A DNA stretch of 64,000 nucleotides from the NCBI RefSeq assembly GCF_001748365.1, contig NZ_BDHH01000022.1:3023-67022 (forward strand). Direction: 5' to 3'. The position numbers were made by a program, and so were the translations under genes. How positions within the stretch are numbered: the stretch's first letter is position 1; each line of letters starts with the position of its first letter. Shown here piece by piece: positions 1 through 8,864 of this stretch. A model generated the notes under the pieces. That model saw only the letters and a program-made list of their open reading frames with translations. It was not told the DNA's origin and searched no databases. This DNA is from Fusibacter sp. 3D3 (GTDB lineage Bacteria > Bacillota > Clostridia > Peptostreptococcales > Acidaminobacteraceae).

Positions 1-219
1 GTATCTGAGCTGTAGAAAAAAGGCTGAGTTATACCATTCGTAGGGTAAGTCGGCTGTAGTGATACAAACGGTTTATTAGTTGTGCCCTCAAAACTGTAAA
101 AAGGATTGAGCTCTGCATTAAAACATAAGTCATGCCACATAATCCAATAGCGCAATGCTATTTTTTTAAGACTTTGAATAAAAGCCTTGATTATGGTAGA
201 TTTTCATGCGATAGCCGTG
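1..219. other. Left-edge sequence with no supported gene
   Basis: No plus-strand frame stays open past position 42. One minus-strand frame is open from about position 204 to the edge (about 68 codons) but has no start codon with a ribosome site, so no gene is called. The stretch probably belongs to the 3' region of whatever lies to the left, since a plus-strand terminator follows at 220. Confidence 0.4.
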
Positions 220-243
220 GGACTCTTATCAGAGTCCTTTTTT
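220..243 (+). terminator. Intrinsic terminator
   Basis: A perfect 6-bp stem GGACTC/GAGTCC (220-225 and 232-237) with a 6-nt loop is followed by six T residues (238-243). It would end transcripts arriving from the left and insulate the helicase gene. A TATAAT at 261-266 between it and the helicase is a likely -10 element; its -35 is poor. Confidence 0.75.
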
Positions 244-312
244 AATTTGCATAAATAGGGTATAATTAATAGGTTAAGGGTGAGTAAGTTTAGTAATACA
301 CGAGGAGGCATC

Positions 313-3300
313 ATGAAGTATAACTTAAGTCGATCTATCATTTTGAATTTAACAGGGAAGCCTCAGGTGTTTTCTGCGGGTTTGACTTTATATCAAAAAG
401 AAAAGGTGTATATAACAGAAGGCGTTGGCGCTCAATCCATCGTCAGTATTGTTATGGAAGATCAGTCCTATGATGTAAAGCTCAAGTTTTCTAAACTCGG
501 AGATCTATTGACTTCTAAATGCAGTTGTCATAAGACGTTAAAACCTTGTCGGCATATAGTGGCTTCTCTTTTACAACTCATGGATGATGGGGATTTGCTT
601 GAACGTGTAGATACGATGGAGTTACCATGGCCGTTTAATGACAGTACAATTTATGATCAATCCAAAATAAAAATAAAGCGAGCGGATCCGACAGAAACAG
701 CTGTTGTCAATGAAAGAAAATTTGACCAAACTCAGAATAAAGCAGAAATAAAAGTGATACACAGTGATTTTGATGGGATCATCAAGCGTTTTAGACAAAA
801 AGGCAGCACCTCAAAAGCAGAAATTCAATTGATACCCTATCTTGAATTTACAGCGACGCATCACTCTAATGAATATCCTGTGAGAATGTCGTTTAAAATT
901 GGTTCAGAATACCTTTATGTGATTAAAGATATTTTGCATTTTATGGAGGCTTATAATTCAGGAGAAAGCTTAAAATTTGGATCCCAGTTTACTTTGCAAT
1001 CACAAGAAATGAAACTGTCCAGTGAGGGTCAGAATCTCATGGATTTGCTAGAACAATTTCATGAAGAACAAAAATTCTATGGCATTCCGGTCATAAAACA
1101 TAGCGTGGTTCAACTCACACATCAAAATTTTATTAGAATTTTAGAAAACTGTAAATTGGATTATCACGATAAAAAATCGAATAAAAAGATCAAGATCAGA
1201 ACACAATCGGATCTGTTTCAATTTGAACTTATTCAGAATGCATCGCATTTAGAGTGCAATATACTCAATCATGTGGATTTTAAACTTTTAGGGCATCATA
1301 TAAACTATGTTCTAGTCCATCGAGAAAAACCGATTTTAATAAAGACCACAATAGAGCAACAAACCATTTTGAATACACTTTTTCCACAGAAAGTTGTCGT
1401 TCCTAAAATTGTATTCAACAGAACTCAACTTCAAAAATATGTGGACTTTATATTGCCTAATCTTGAAAAGATCGGTGTGGTTGAAATACATCCAGAACTT
1501 GAAAAACTTTTTATTCAAGGCGAGCTTGAGTTTGAAGTCTACTTGGATTATAATGGTGGCGCTATCCAAATTGAAGTTTTATTTAGGTATGGGGCGGTTA
1601 AAATCAATGGCTTAACAGAAGATAATCATCAATCAGACTGGATTGTTGGCCATAGAGATTATGCAAAAGAAACGGCTTTTATGGAACGCTTTGAGCGCTA
1701 TCCCTATCATAGATTAGGCGATCACATCAAAGTCCTCAGAGATCACGAAATCTTTGAATTTTTAAAGACCGAGATTGTAGACCTTGAACAGAGTGCCACA
1801 CTTTACAGAACCGAAAGATTTTCAAGGCGCCGGATCATAACAGGAGATAAAATTAAACAGAGTATCAAGACAAATGAATCCAGCAATTTGCTTGAATATG
1901 AAATTGAAATTGAAGGTTTTGAAAAAGAAGATGCCCTTAAGTTGCTCAGAGCGTATAGAGAAAAAAAGAAATATTATAAGCTCAGAAATGGCGATTTTTT
2001 AGCGCTTGAAGCAGGTCAATTTGAAACCATTGAGGAATTGACTCATTTATTCCAAACTAAAATGAACAAAAGCACTCAGATAATTGATTTGCCAAAGGCT
2101 TCCGTGTACTATCTTTCTCAACTTATGGATGAAGGTCGATTGGCCTTAATTGATGTGCCTGAGGACGTCTTGAGGCTTAACCATGAAAAAGCAACAGAGC
2201 CACTTGAAATCCCAGAACATTTGGTCAACATCTTGAGGCCTTATCAGAGCAAAGGTGTTTATTGGCTAAACCAATTGACCATGTACGGTTTTGGTGGCAT
2301 TTTAGCAGACGATATGGGGCTTGGGAAAACACTTCAGATGTTGACTTTTATAAGGATTAGAAAAACCTTGGGATTTGGTAGAATTCTCATTGTGGCACCG
2401 ACCTCGCTCATTTATAACTGGGCAAATGAAATCGTCAAGTTTACCGATTCGTTGACCTACGAAATTGTGGAAGGTGCAAAAGAAAATAGGGAAAAAATCA
2501 TCAAAAGTAGCGATGCGCATATACTGATCACTTCCTATGGGGTGCTCAGAAAAGACCAAGAATTATACGGGCAATGCAATTTTGACATGATCGTACTCGA
2601 TGAGGCACAACACATTAAAAACGAAGGCTCTTTAACTTCTAAAGTCGTGAAGCAAATTCCAGCAAAACATAAATTTGCACTGACAGGCACACCACTTGAA
2701 AATCACTTAGGAGAGCTTTGGTCTATTTTTGACTTTGTTATGCCGAGCTATTTGGGCACGAGATATCACTTTAGAGAAGAATTTGAAAAGAAATCAGAGT
2801 CCGAGGAAGATCAGATTCAAATGCATAAACTGAGACATCTGATTGAACCTTTTATGATGAGAAGAATCAAAAAAGATGTGCTTAAAGAATTGCCAGATAA
2901 GTTAGAAACGAACTTGATCGTGGGCATGACGGATGATCAGAAAAAGCTTTATACAGCCATGGTGGCTGAAATTAAAGGGGAATTTTTAGAGGATCAAGCT
3001 GAAAAACCCCTCGATGCGGACAAACGCATGCGGTTGTTGGTGGGTCTCATGAGACTTAGACAGATTTGTGCACACCCAAGTGCTTATCTTACCAATTATG
3101 AAGGGGGTAGTGGCAAACTTGAAGCCTTAGTGGAACTGCTCAGCGAACTTGAAGAGAGTGGACACAGAACCCTTGTTTTTTCACAATTTACATCTGTACT
3201 CAAATTGATTCAGAAGACAATCGGCACCAATTGTTTTTACTTGGATGGTGGTATGCCTGCTAAAGAGAGGATGCAAACTGTTGAACGCTTCAATCAAGGA

Positions 3301-3612
3301 GAGAAATCTGTTTTTCTCATATCCCTTAAAGCCGGTGGTAGTGGTCTCAATTTAACAGGTGCAGATACGGTGATTCACTTTGATCCTTGGTGGAATCCTG
3401 CAGTGGAAGATCAAGCCACAGATCGAGCACATCGCATTGGGCAAGAAAAACGCGTACATGTAATCAAGCTCATCACTCAAAACTCAATTGAAGAGAAAAT
3501 TCTAGCACTTCAAGGGCGAAAAAAAGCCCTGTTTGATCAAATCATTCAACCAGGGGAAACTTTCTTAAACAAATTGACGATAGATGAAATTAAATCTTTA
3601 TTTACCCTGTGA
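313..3612 (+). CDS. SNF2-family DEAD/DEAH helicase with SWIM zinc finger
   Basis: A 1099-residue Swi2/Snf2-type ATP-dependent DNA translocase, presumably cytoplasmic and acting on nucleoprotein. An N-terminal SWIM finger (C70-x-C72 ... C79-x-H81) precedes a long middle region resembling the bacterial SNF2-associated domain. The helicase core follows: motif I DDMGLGKT (D666-T673), DEAQ box (763-766), motif III LTGTPLEN and the C-terminal lobe with SGLNLTGAD and RAHRIGQ. The frame opens at a GTG at 280, but the ATG at 313 is chosen because GAGGAGG sits 4-10 nt upstream of it. The gene is monocistronic between a terminator on the left and a convergent gene 24 bp to the right. The biological substrate is unknown; such SWIM/SNF2 proteins are common in Firmicutes and mostly uncharacterised. 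Confidence 0.93.
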   Translation: MKYNLSRSIILNLTGKPQVFSAGLTLYQKEKVYITEGVGAQSIVSIVMEDQSYDVKLKFSKLGDLLTSKCSCHKTLKPCRHIVASLLQLMDDGDLLERVDTMELPWPFNDSTIYDQSKIKIKRADPTETAVVNERKFDQTQNKAEIKVIHSDFDGIIKRFRQKGSTSKAEIQLIPYLEFTATHHSNEYPVRMSFKIGSEYLYVIKDILHFMEAYNSGESLKFGSQFTLQSQEMKLSSEGQNLMDLLEQFHEEQKFYGIPVIKHSVVQLTHQNFIRILENCKLDYHDKKSNKKIKIRTQSDLFQFELIQNASHLECNILNHVDFKLLGHHINYVLVHREKPILIKTTIEQQTILNTLFPQKVVVPKIVFNRTQLQKYVDFILPNLEKIGVVEIHPELEKLFIQGELEFEVYLDYNGGAIQIEVLFRYGAVKINGLTEDNHQSDWIVGHRDYAKETAFMERFERYPYHRLGDHIKVLRDHEIFEFLKTEIVDLEQSATLYRTERFSRRRIITGDKIKQSIKTNESSNLLEYEIEIEGFEKEDALKLLRAYREKKKYYKLRNGDFLALEAGQFETIEELTHLFQTKMNKSTQIIDLPKASVYYLSQLMDEGRLALIDVPEDVLRLNHEKATEPLEIPEHLVNILRPYQSKGVYWLNQLTMYGFGGILADDMGLGKTLQMLTFIRIRKTLGFGRILIVAPTSLIYNWANEIVKFTDSLTYEIVEGAKENREKIIKSSDAHILITSYGVLRKDQELYGQCNFDMIVLDEAQHIKNEGSLTSKVVKQIPAKHKFALTGTPLENHLGELWSIFDFVMPSYLGTRYHFREEFEKKSESEEDQIQMHKLRHLIEPFMMRRIKKDVLKELPDKLETNLIVGMTDDQKKLYTAMVAEIKGEFLEDQAEKPLDADKRMRLLVGLMRLRQICAHPSAYLTNYEGGSGKLEALVELLSELEESGHRTLVFSQFTSVLKLIQKTIGTNCFYLDGGMPAKERMQTVERFNQGEKSVFLISLKAGGSGLNLTGADTVIHFDPWWNPAVEDQATDRAHRIGQEKRVHVIKLITQNSIEEKILALQGRKKALFDQIIQPGETFLNKLTIDEIKSLFTL

Positions 3613-3636
3613 TTTAAATCTCTCTTTGCAATCTGG

Positions 3637-4887
3637 TCAGGCACCTTTTGAAATGGCCTCTTGAAGATCAGAATATTGTTTTGCAGCAAGCGCTTGATAG
3701 TGATGATTAATCTGCGAGAGCTGTTCCATATGATCGATGACGATTTGAATGAGATTGAGATCCAATTTGCCATCGTTGCCTTCTGAGAGTAAAATTTCTT
3801 TTGCAAAAGCAATATTAGTATGACTGCGATAAGGACGTTCCTCTGTCAATGCAGAAAAAATATCTGCGATGCAGAGGATCATTTCTTTTTCGGTGAGATT
3901 AGAGCGCTTAAAAGGGTAACCCTTACCGTTGAGTTTTTCATGGTGACTTGATGCAATGGATTTTATTTCTTCAAAGCCTTTAATTTTGGACAGAATTTCC
4001 ATCGTATAAAATGAATGTGATTTAATTTGAAGCATTTCATTTTTACTTAGGATACTTTTTTTGTCGAGCAATTCTTTGGAAAGTGCGAGCTTGCCAATGT
4101 CGTGAAAGTAGCCTGAAATCTCTAGAATATCTAAATTATCGTGATCGTATCCGAGGAGCTGCCCAATAGCGCGCGCGACTTTTGAAACGCCTATACTATG
4201 AGATGCCGTGTAAGATGATCTGAAATCAATAGCCAAGATAAAGAGTTTTGAAATGTCAAAGAGTGCATTGATATCTCTAATAAAGGCATCTGGTTTTAAA
4301 ACGGTCATGATGATTTCTTTATGTCTGTCCGTTGTTAAATTGAGCCAAAATTCCTCTTGCCTTGAAAGAGACAAAAAGGCGTTTACATATTCTCCCATGT
4401 ATTTTACATCTTGATCAGAAGTGATTCTGTATTTAATCTGATCGACCTGGTTGAGTATAAATTCGGATTTGTCTATTAAAACGGCAATGCGATCTGCTAA
4501 AAAAATCAAATTGGAGTAGAGGTTGTATTCTGGTTTTTCAATGAGGTTTGGATAATCATCGTGATGATAGCGCACCAATAGTGCGATTTTGTCAAAACCT
4601 GTAAGCGACATCAACAGTTGATAGCCAATTTCGCCATGATTTGTGATATCTTCAAAGGCATAATCCGTTAATTTCACACGATCATCAGCAGTGAAGACCC
4701 CAATATCGTGAATCAATGAAGCAATGGTGATTTCTTTTATATCTTTCTGACTTAAATCTAGGGCAGATGCAAGCTTCAATGCTATATAGGCAACGTCATT
4801 GTGATGATTGTAAATGCGACGATCAATTAAATCAAGGGATTCGCTAAAAGCGTGAAAGATTTCATTTTGTGATACTTGAATGGACAT
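3637..4887 (-). CDS. HD-GYP domain protein with tandem HD domains
   Basis: A 416-residue soluble protein with two HD-type metal-dependent phosphohydrolase domains. The N-terminal one carries LIHDIGVF and YHHDDYP. The C-terminal one is a complete HD-GYP module with YFHDIGKL and HHEKLNGKGYPF, the signature of c-di-GMP phosphodiesterases. There is no receiver, PAS or membrane segment, so the first HD may be regulatory or a second catalytic site. The start follows an AGGAGGG ribosome site. The gene converges on the helicase with 24 bp between stops and no clear terminator. It is the first of three HD-GYP genes in the window. C-di-GMP hydrolysis is inferred from the family; this copy could act on another cyclic dinucleotide. 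Confidence 0.9.
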   Translation of the reverse strand: MSIQVSQNEIFHAFSESLDLIDRRIYNHHNDVAYIALKLASALDLSQKDIKEITIASLIHDIGVFTADDRVKLTDYAFEDITNHGEIGYQLLMSLTGFDKIALLVRYHHDDYPNLIEKPEYNLYSNLIFLADRIAVLIDKSEFILNQVDQIKYRITSDQDVKYMGEYVNAFLSLSRQEEFWLNLTTDRHKEIIMTVLKPDAFIRDINALFDISKLFILAIDFRSSYTASHSIGVSKVARAIGQLLGYDHDNLDILEISGYFHDIGKLALSKELLDKKSILSKNEMLQIKSHSFYTMEILSKIKGFEEIKSIASSHHEKLNGKGYPFKRSNLTEKEMILCIADIFSALTEERPYRSHTNIAFAKEILLSEGNDGKLDLNLIQIVIDHMEQLSQINHHYQALAAKQYSDLQEAISKGA

Positions 4888-4989
4888 AAGACCCTCCTAA
4901 GTTTAATTTATTGCGACTTCAATAAGATGTATAGTTTATTTACCCACCGTTTTAAAAATGACACAGAATACTATTTAAATTTTGTTTAC

Positions 4990-5013
4990 CCCGTATAAAA
5001 ATAATTATACGGG
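4990..5013. promoter_or_regulatory. Palindrome between divergent genes
   Basis: A perfect 9-bp inverted repeat, CCCGTATAA/TTATACGGG with a 6-nt spacer, lies between the divergent HD-GYP and oligopeptidase genes and is followed on the plus strand by a T-rich run. No plus-strand gene ends just before it, so it may be an operator rather than a terminator, or it may stop antisense transcription. A likely -10 (TATAAA, 5035-5040) for the peptidase gene lies 22 bp downstream. The rest of 4888-5082 shows nothing else. Confidence 0.4.
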
Positions 5014-5082
5014 ATTGTTTTTTTGTGATACACTTATAAAAAGAACATGCGCCAATCAATAAGCACACAGTAGGAGGCAGCT

Positions 5083-6804
5083 ATGAAGTTTACAGAATTT
5101 AAATATGAACGCCCTCAAATGGACGTTTTTAAAACCAATATGGATGCACTGATTGAAAGGTTCAAAAGAGCACATTCAGGACAAGAACAAATTGAAATAC
5201 TACATGAAATATCGGGGCTCAGAAATCATATTGAAACAGCAGCGACTCTTGTGAATATTAGACACACCATAAACACAGAGGATGCTTTTTATGATGCCGA
5301 AAATGATTTTATAGATGATGCAATGCCGTCATACGAAGAAATGATCGATAGACTTTATAATGCACTGGATCAATCTCAATTTAAGACCGCATTAATGGCA
5401 GAATTTGGAGCGCATTTATTTAATATTGTGAGTGTCAAAATGAAGACTTTCAAGCCCGAAATTTTAGAGGATTTGAAACGTGAAAATAGCCTATCCTCTC
5501 AGTATACCAAACTCAGAACCTCTGCTAAAATTATGTTCGCAGGTGAAGAGCGCAATTTGGCTCAGATGGTGCCTTTTTACGAATCCACAGATCGAGCGGT
5601 TAGAAAAAGTGCCCAAGAAGCTGCGACAGAATTCTTTGAAGCGCATGAAAAGGCATTTGACGACCTTTACGACGAACTCGTTAAAGTGCGTCATGGGATT
5701 GCTAAAAAATTAGGCTTCGATAACTTTGTAGAACTGGGTTATTTAAGACTTACTAGAACCGATTATGATCACAGAATGGTGAAGACGTATAGAGATCAAG
5801 TCCTAAATGATCTGGTACCTATTGCGACTAAATTAAGAGAAAGACAGAAAAAAAGATTGGGTTTAGAAACTTTAACATATTATGATGAGCCAATCGCATT
5901 TATATCTGGTAATGCAACGCCTAAAGGAACGCCTGAGTGGATACTCCAAAAGGGCAAACAAATGTATGAGGCATTATCCAAAGAAACAGGTGAATTCTTT
6001 AACTTTATGCTAGAGAATGCACTTTTAGATTTAGAAGCTAAAAAAGGCAAAGCGGGCGGTGGCTATTGCACATTCATAAACGATTACAAATCACCGTTTA
6101 TCTTTTCCAATTTCAATGGAACTTCTGGCGATATCGATGTTTTAACCCATGAAGCGGGTCATGCCTTCCAAGTCTATCAGAGCCGAAATTATGAGATTCC
6201 AGAATACATTTGGCCGACGTATGAAGCTTGTGAGATTCACTCTATGAGCATGGAATTTTTAACATGGCCATGGATGAAAAACTTCTTTAATGAAGATACT
6301 GAGAAATATCACTTTAATCATTTAAGTGAAGCATTACTCTTTATTCCATACGGTGTCCTCGTGGATGAATTTCAGCACTATGTCTATGAAAATCCAGACG
6401 TAACGCCTACAGAGCGCAAATCCAAATGGGCAGAACTGGAATCCAAATATTTACCCCATAGAATCTATGAAGACAACGATTTCCTTAAAAGAGGTGGCTA
6501 CTGGTTTAGACAAGGGCATATTTTTAATGATCCGTTTTATTATATTGATTACACCCTTGCACAAGTTTGTGCATTTCAATTCTTTGTCAAGGCAGAGGCG
6601 AATCGTGAAAGCGCATGGGCGGATTATATCAGACTATGTAATAAAGGGGGAAGCTTACCATTTTTAGAATTGTTAAAGGTGGCTCATTTGGAAAATCCGT
6701 TTGAATTGGGCTCTTTAAAACGCATATTACCTGCTATTGAATCGTGGTTAGAGGGCGTGGACGATCGTAAACTGGATACTCAAATTGTTAAGAAAATAAA
6801 ATAA
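5083..6804 (+). CDS. M3 family oligoendopeptidase
   Basis: A 573-residue cytoplasmic zinc metallopeptidase of family M3 (thimet oligopeptidase/PepF clan) that cleaves short peptides. The catalytic HEAGH motif is at residues 356-360, with the likely third zinc ligand Glu384 in CEIHSMSMEF, the counterpart of the VELPSQ-type motif. Length and all-helical character fit M3 oligoendopeptidases, and there is no signal peptide. The ATG follows TAGGAGG with good spacing. It stands alone, followed by the promoter of the glycine operon, with no strong terminator between. Peptide recycling is inferred; the exact specificity (PepF-like or another M3 subgroup) cannot be told from motifs. Confidence 0.92.
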   Translation: MKFTEFKYERPQMDVFKTNMDALIERFKRAHSGQEQIEILHEISGLRNHIETAATLVNIRHTINTEDAFYDAENDFIDDAMPSYEEMIDRLYNALDQSQFKTALMAEFGAHLFNIVSVKMKTFKPEILEDLKRENSLSSQYTKLRTSAKIMFAGEERNLAQMVPFYESTDRAVRKSAQEAATEFFEAHEKAFDDLYDELVKVRHGIAKKLGFDNFVELGYLRLTRTDYDHRMVKTYRDQVLNDLVPIATKLRERQKKRLGLETLTYYDEPIAFISGNATPKGTPEWILQKGKQMYEALSKETGEFFNFMLENALLDLEAKKGKAGGGYCTFINDYKSPFIFSNFNGTSGDIDVLTHEAGHAFQVYQSRNYEIPEYIWPTYEACEIHSMSMEFLTWPWMKNFFNEDTEKYHFNHLSEALLFIPYGVLVDEFQHYVYENPDVTPTERKSKWAELESKYLPHRIYEDNDFLKRGGYWFRQGHIFNDPFYYIDYTLAQVCAFQFFVKAEANRESAWADYIRLCNKGGSLPFLELLKVAHLENPFELGSLKRILPAIESWLEGVDDRKLDTQIVKKIK

Positions 6805-6826
6805 TTTAGAAGATTTAAAAAAAAGG

Positions 6827-6861
6827 TTGAAATTGACGTTCATATGCAATAAAATTATTTT
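6827..6861 (+). promoter_or_regulatory. Two overlapping sigma-A-type promoters for the glycine operon
   Basis: TTGAAA (6827-6832) with a 17-bp spacer to TAAAAT (6850-6855), and TTGACG (6833-6838) with a 17-bp spacer to TATTTT (6856-6861), overlap with a 6-bp offset. Either would start an RNA about 50-60 nt upstream of the glycine aptamers. Confidence 0.6.
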
Positions 6862-6919
6862 GAGCGTGGGACGTTTTTTGAGACCACATCATCTGTTTAT
6901 ATGGATCCCAGTTGAAGAT

Positions 6920-7111
6920 AATGCGAGATACCTTAAGAGGGTAGCCGAAGGAGCAATGATTAAAAATAGCCGTTTTTAATTTGAAACTCTCAGGCAACAG
7001 AAGTGTTATTGGATGGATCTCTGGAGAGACCGAAAGGCACCGAAGGAGGAAGTGTTAAAGTGAGGTTACTTAATCTCCTTTGGCGAGAAACTCTCAGGTA
7101 AAAATACAGAG
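6920..7111 (+). ncRNA. Tandem glycine riboswitch
   Basis: Two adjacent glycine aptamers are recognisable. The first (about 6920-7003) has AGCCGAAGGAGCAA and later GAAACTCTCAGGCAACAGAA. The second (about 7014-7111) has CACCGAAGGAGGAA and GAAACTCTCAGGTAAAAATA. CTCTG (7019-7023) and CAGAG (7107-7111) form P1 of the second aptamer. It precedes the complete glycine cleavage operon, the standard target of this class. The terminator that follows shares bases with P1, so glycine binding should permit read-through (an ON switch). Confidence 0.95.
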
Positions 7112-7159
7112 GTATATAATGGCGACTAGCATTGCTACGTCCATTATATACCTCTTTTT
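7108..7159 (+). terminator. Riboswitch-controlled intrinsic terminator
   Basis: A 15-bp arm (7108-7122) pairs perfectly with 7141-7155 and is followed by a T-run; TAGC/GCTA at 7127-7130 and 7134-7137 close the apex. The first four bases of the stem (7108-7111) are also the 3' strand of aptamer-2 P1, so the two structures exclude each other. Confidence 0.9.
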
Positions 7160-7184
7160 GTCTTTAAAAAAAACAAATTCAAAG

Positions 7185-7267
7185 TGTGCATAAAAATGTG
7201 CATAAAAGGTATAACTATAAAAGAGAGCGCCTGGTGAGGCACTTAAGTTAAAGCAAATCACTGGGCG
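7185..7267 (+). promoter_or_regulatory. Second leader segment: direct repeat and hairpin before gcvT
   Basis: Between the riboswitch terminator and gcvT are two copies of TGTGCATAAAA (7185-7195 and 7197-7207, period 12). A 10-bp hairpin follows, CGCCTGGTGA (7228-7237) with TCACTGGGCG (7258-7267), containing two G-T pairs and ending just before the ribosome site at about 7275. Function is unknown; it could tune translation or mRNA stability. Confidence 0.4.
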
Positions 7268-7288
7268 ATACACGAAGGAGGAAGCAGG

Positions 7289-8392
7289 ATGGATTCAGTT
7301 AAAAAAACAGCACTTTTTGATGTTCACGAAAAACTTGGAGGGAAGGTCATTGACTTTGCGGGTTGGGCATTACCGGTTCAATACGAAGGCATTATTGAAG
7401 AGCATGAAGCTGTGAGAAATGCAGCGGGTATGTTCGATGTTTCACACATGGGTGAAGTTGAAGTAAAGGGCAAAGATGCTTTTGCTTTTGTTCAAAATCT
7501 GGTGACAAATGATGTGGCAACGCTTGAAGATCATCAAATTCTTTACGGCATGATGTGCTATGAAGAGGGGGGTGTCGTGGATGATCTCTTGGTGTATAAA
7601 TTGAATTCAGAATCCTTCTACCTCGTGATCAATGCAAGTAATGTCGATAAGGATTATGCTTGGATGGTTGAACAGTCAAAGGGCTATCATTTAACCCTTG
7701 AAAATGTTTCGGATCGCATTTCAGAAGTGGCATTGCAAGGCCCTGTTGCACAAGAAATCCTTCAAAAGGTAGTGGATGTCGATTTAGCGGAAATTAAATT
7801 TTTCTACTGTAATCCAAATGTGACCATCGCAGGTGCAAAATGCTTGGTGTCCAGAACCGGTTATACGGGCGAAGATGGCTTTGAAGTGTACACCGAGAAT
7901 GAAAATATCGTCAAAGTATGGGAAACCATTATGGAAGCAGGTAAGGGCAAAGGGTTAAAACCAGCGGGATTAGGCTGTAGAGATACCTTGAGATTCGAAG
8001 CAGCATTACCGCTTTACGGTAATGAAATTTCTAAGGAGATTACACCTCTTGAAGCAGGACTGGGTTTCTTTGTAAAATTGGGTAAAGATAACTTTATTGG
8101 GAAAGATGCACTTGTGACTCAAAAAGAAGCTGGACTTCCAAGAAAAACAGTCGGTTTTGAAATGGAAAAGGGAATCCCAAGACATGGTTATGACGTCGTT
8201 GTTGACGATAAAGTGGTGGGCGTAGTAACCACAGGGTATTTCTCACCAACACTCAAAAAAAATATAGGACTTGCACTTGTTGAATCGGCCTATGCGGAAA
8301 TGGGTGGGGCGCTTGGCATACAAGTTAGAAAAAAAGTTTTTCCTGCTACAATTTGCAGTAAAAGATTTTATCAAAAGAATTATAAAAAATAG
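7289..8392 (+). CDS. gcvT: Aminomethyltransferase, glycine cleavage T protein
   Basis: A 367-residue T protein that takes the aminomethyl group from lipoylated GcvH and passes it to tetrahydrofolate, releasing ammonia and methylene-THF. The full family pattern is present: FDVHEKLGGKVIDFAGWALPVQYE at the start, GMFDVSHMGE, SRTGYTGEDGFE and GLGCRDTLRFEAALPLYGNE in the folate-binding core, and a C-terminal barrel. Length is normal. The start follows GAAGGAGGAA. It is the first gene of an operon reading gcvT-gcvH-gcvPA-gcvPB-lpdA-glyA, under the glycine riboswitch upstream. With its partners it oxidises glycine to CO2, NH3 and a C1 unit, or runs in reverse in some anaerobes. Confidence 0.97.
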   Translation: MDSVKKTALFDVHEKLGGKVIDFAGWALPVQYEGIIEEHEAVRNAAGMFDVSHMGEVEVKGKDAFAFVQNLVTNDVATLEDHQILYGMMCYEEGGVVDDLLVYKLNSESFYLVINASNVDKDYAWMVEQSKGYHLTLENVSDRISEVALQGPVAQEILQKVVDVDLAEIKFFYCNPNVTIAGAKCLVSRTGYTGEDGFEVYTENENIVKVWETIMEAGKGKGLKPAGLGCRDTLRFEAALPLYGNEISKEITPLEAGLGFFVKLGKDNFIGKDALVTQKEAGLPRKTVGFEMEKGIPRHGYDVVVDDKVVGVVTTGYFSPTLKKNIGLALVESAYAEMGGALGIQVRKKVFPATICSKRFYQKNYKK

Positions 8393-8478
8393 TGAAAGTA
8401 AGGTATAATTTATTCAAAGAACCAAAGGGTTCACAGCAATAGGCTGAAATTAGGATGAATATTCAGGAGGTAATGAAG

Positions 8479-8862
8479 ATGAAAGTTTTAAGCGGTTTGT
8501 ATTATACAAAAGATCATGAGTGGGTAAAAGTTAAAGGTAATGTTGCATCTGTTGGTGTGACAGATTTTGCACAAAATTCGTTAGGATCAATCGTTTATGT
8601 TGAATTACCAGAAATTGATGAAGCATTCGAAGCTGAAGATAGTTTTGGCACAATTGAATCTGTAAAAGCAGCGTCAGATATGCTCATGCCTGTATCAGGT
8701 ACAATTACAGAAGTAAATGATGAACTTGAAAATGATCCTTCACTTGTCAACTCTGAACCTTATGAAAATTGGATCATTAAAGTAACGCTTTCTGATGCAA
8801 GTGAATTAGAGGAACTCATGAATGCAGAAGAGTATGAAGCATATTGCAACGAGGAGGCATAA
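8479..8862 (+). CDS. gcvH: Glycine cleavage system H protein
   Basis: A 127-residue lipoyl carrier that shuttles the aminomethyl intermediate between the P, T and L proteins. The lipoylation site is K63 in ESVKAASD, within the expected hammerhead fold ([22 protein letters not shown]). The frame opens at an ATG at 8455, but the ATG at 8479 is preferred: AGGAGG (8465-8470) is 8 nt before it and the resulting length matches the family. The 62-bp gap after gcvT contains a small GAACC-AAA-GGGTTC-type hairpin and a TATAAT without a good -35. Its stop overlaps the start region of gcvPA (TAATGATG). Confidence 0.96.
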   Translation: MKVLSGLYYTKDHEWVKVKGNVASVGVTDFAQNSLGSIVYVELPEIDEAFEAEDSFGTIESVKAASDMLMPVSGTITEVNDELENDPSLVNSEPYENWIIKVTLSDASELEELMNAEEYEAYCNEEA

Positions 8863-8864
8863 TG

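Noticed and set aside
1-204. Open minus-strand frame of about 68 codons running off the left edge
   Set aside because: No start codon with a ribosome site, no recognisable motif, and a plus-strand terminator follows directly.
3510-3530. AGGGC/GCCCT hairpin near the end of the helicase gene as a terminator
   Set aside because: The stem is short, lies within coding sequence and has no T-run on either strand after it.
8455-8478. Longer N-terminus for GcvH
   Set aside because: AGGAGG lies inside this stretch and is correctly spaced only for the ATG at 8479.
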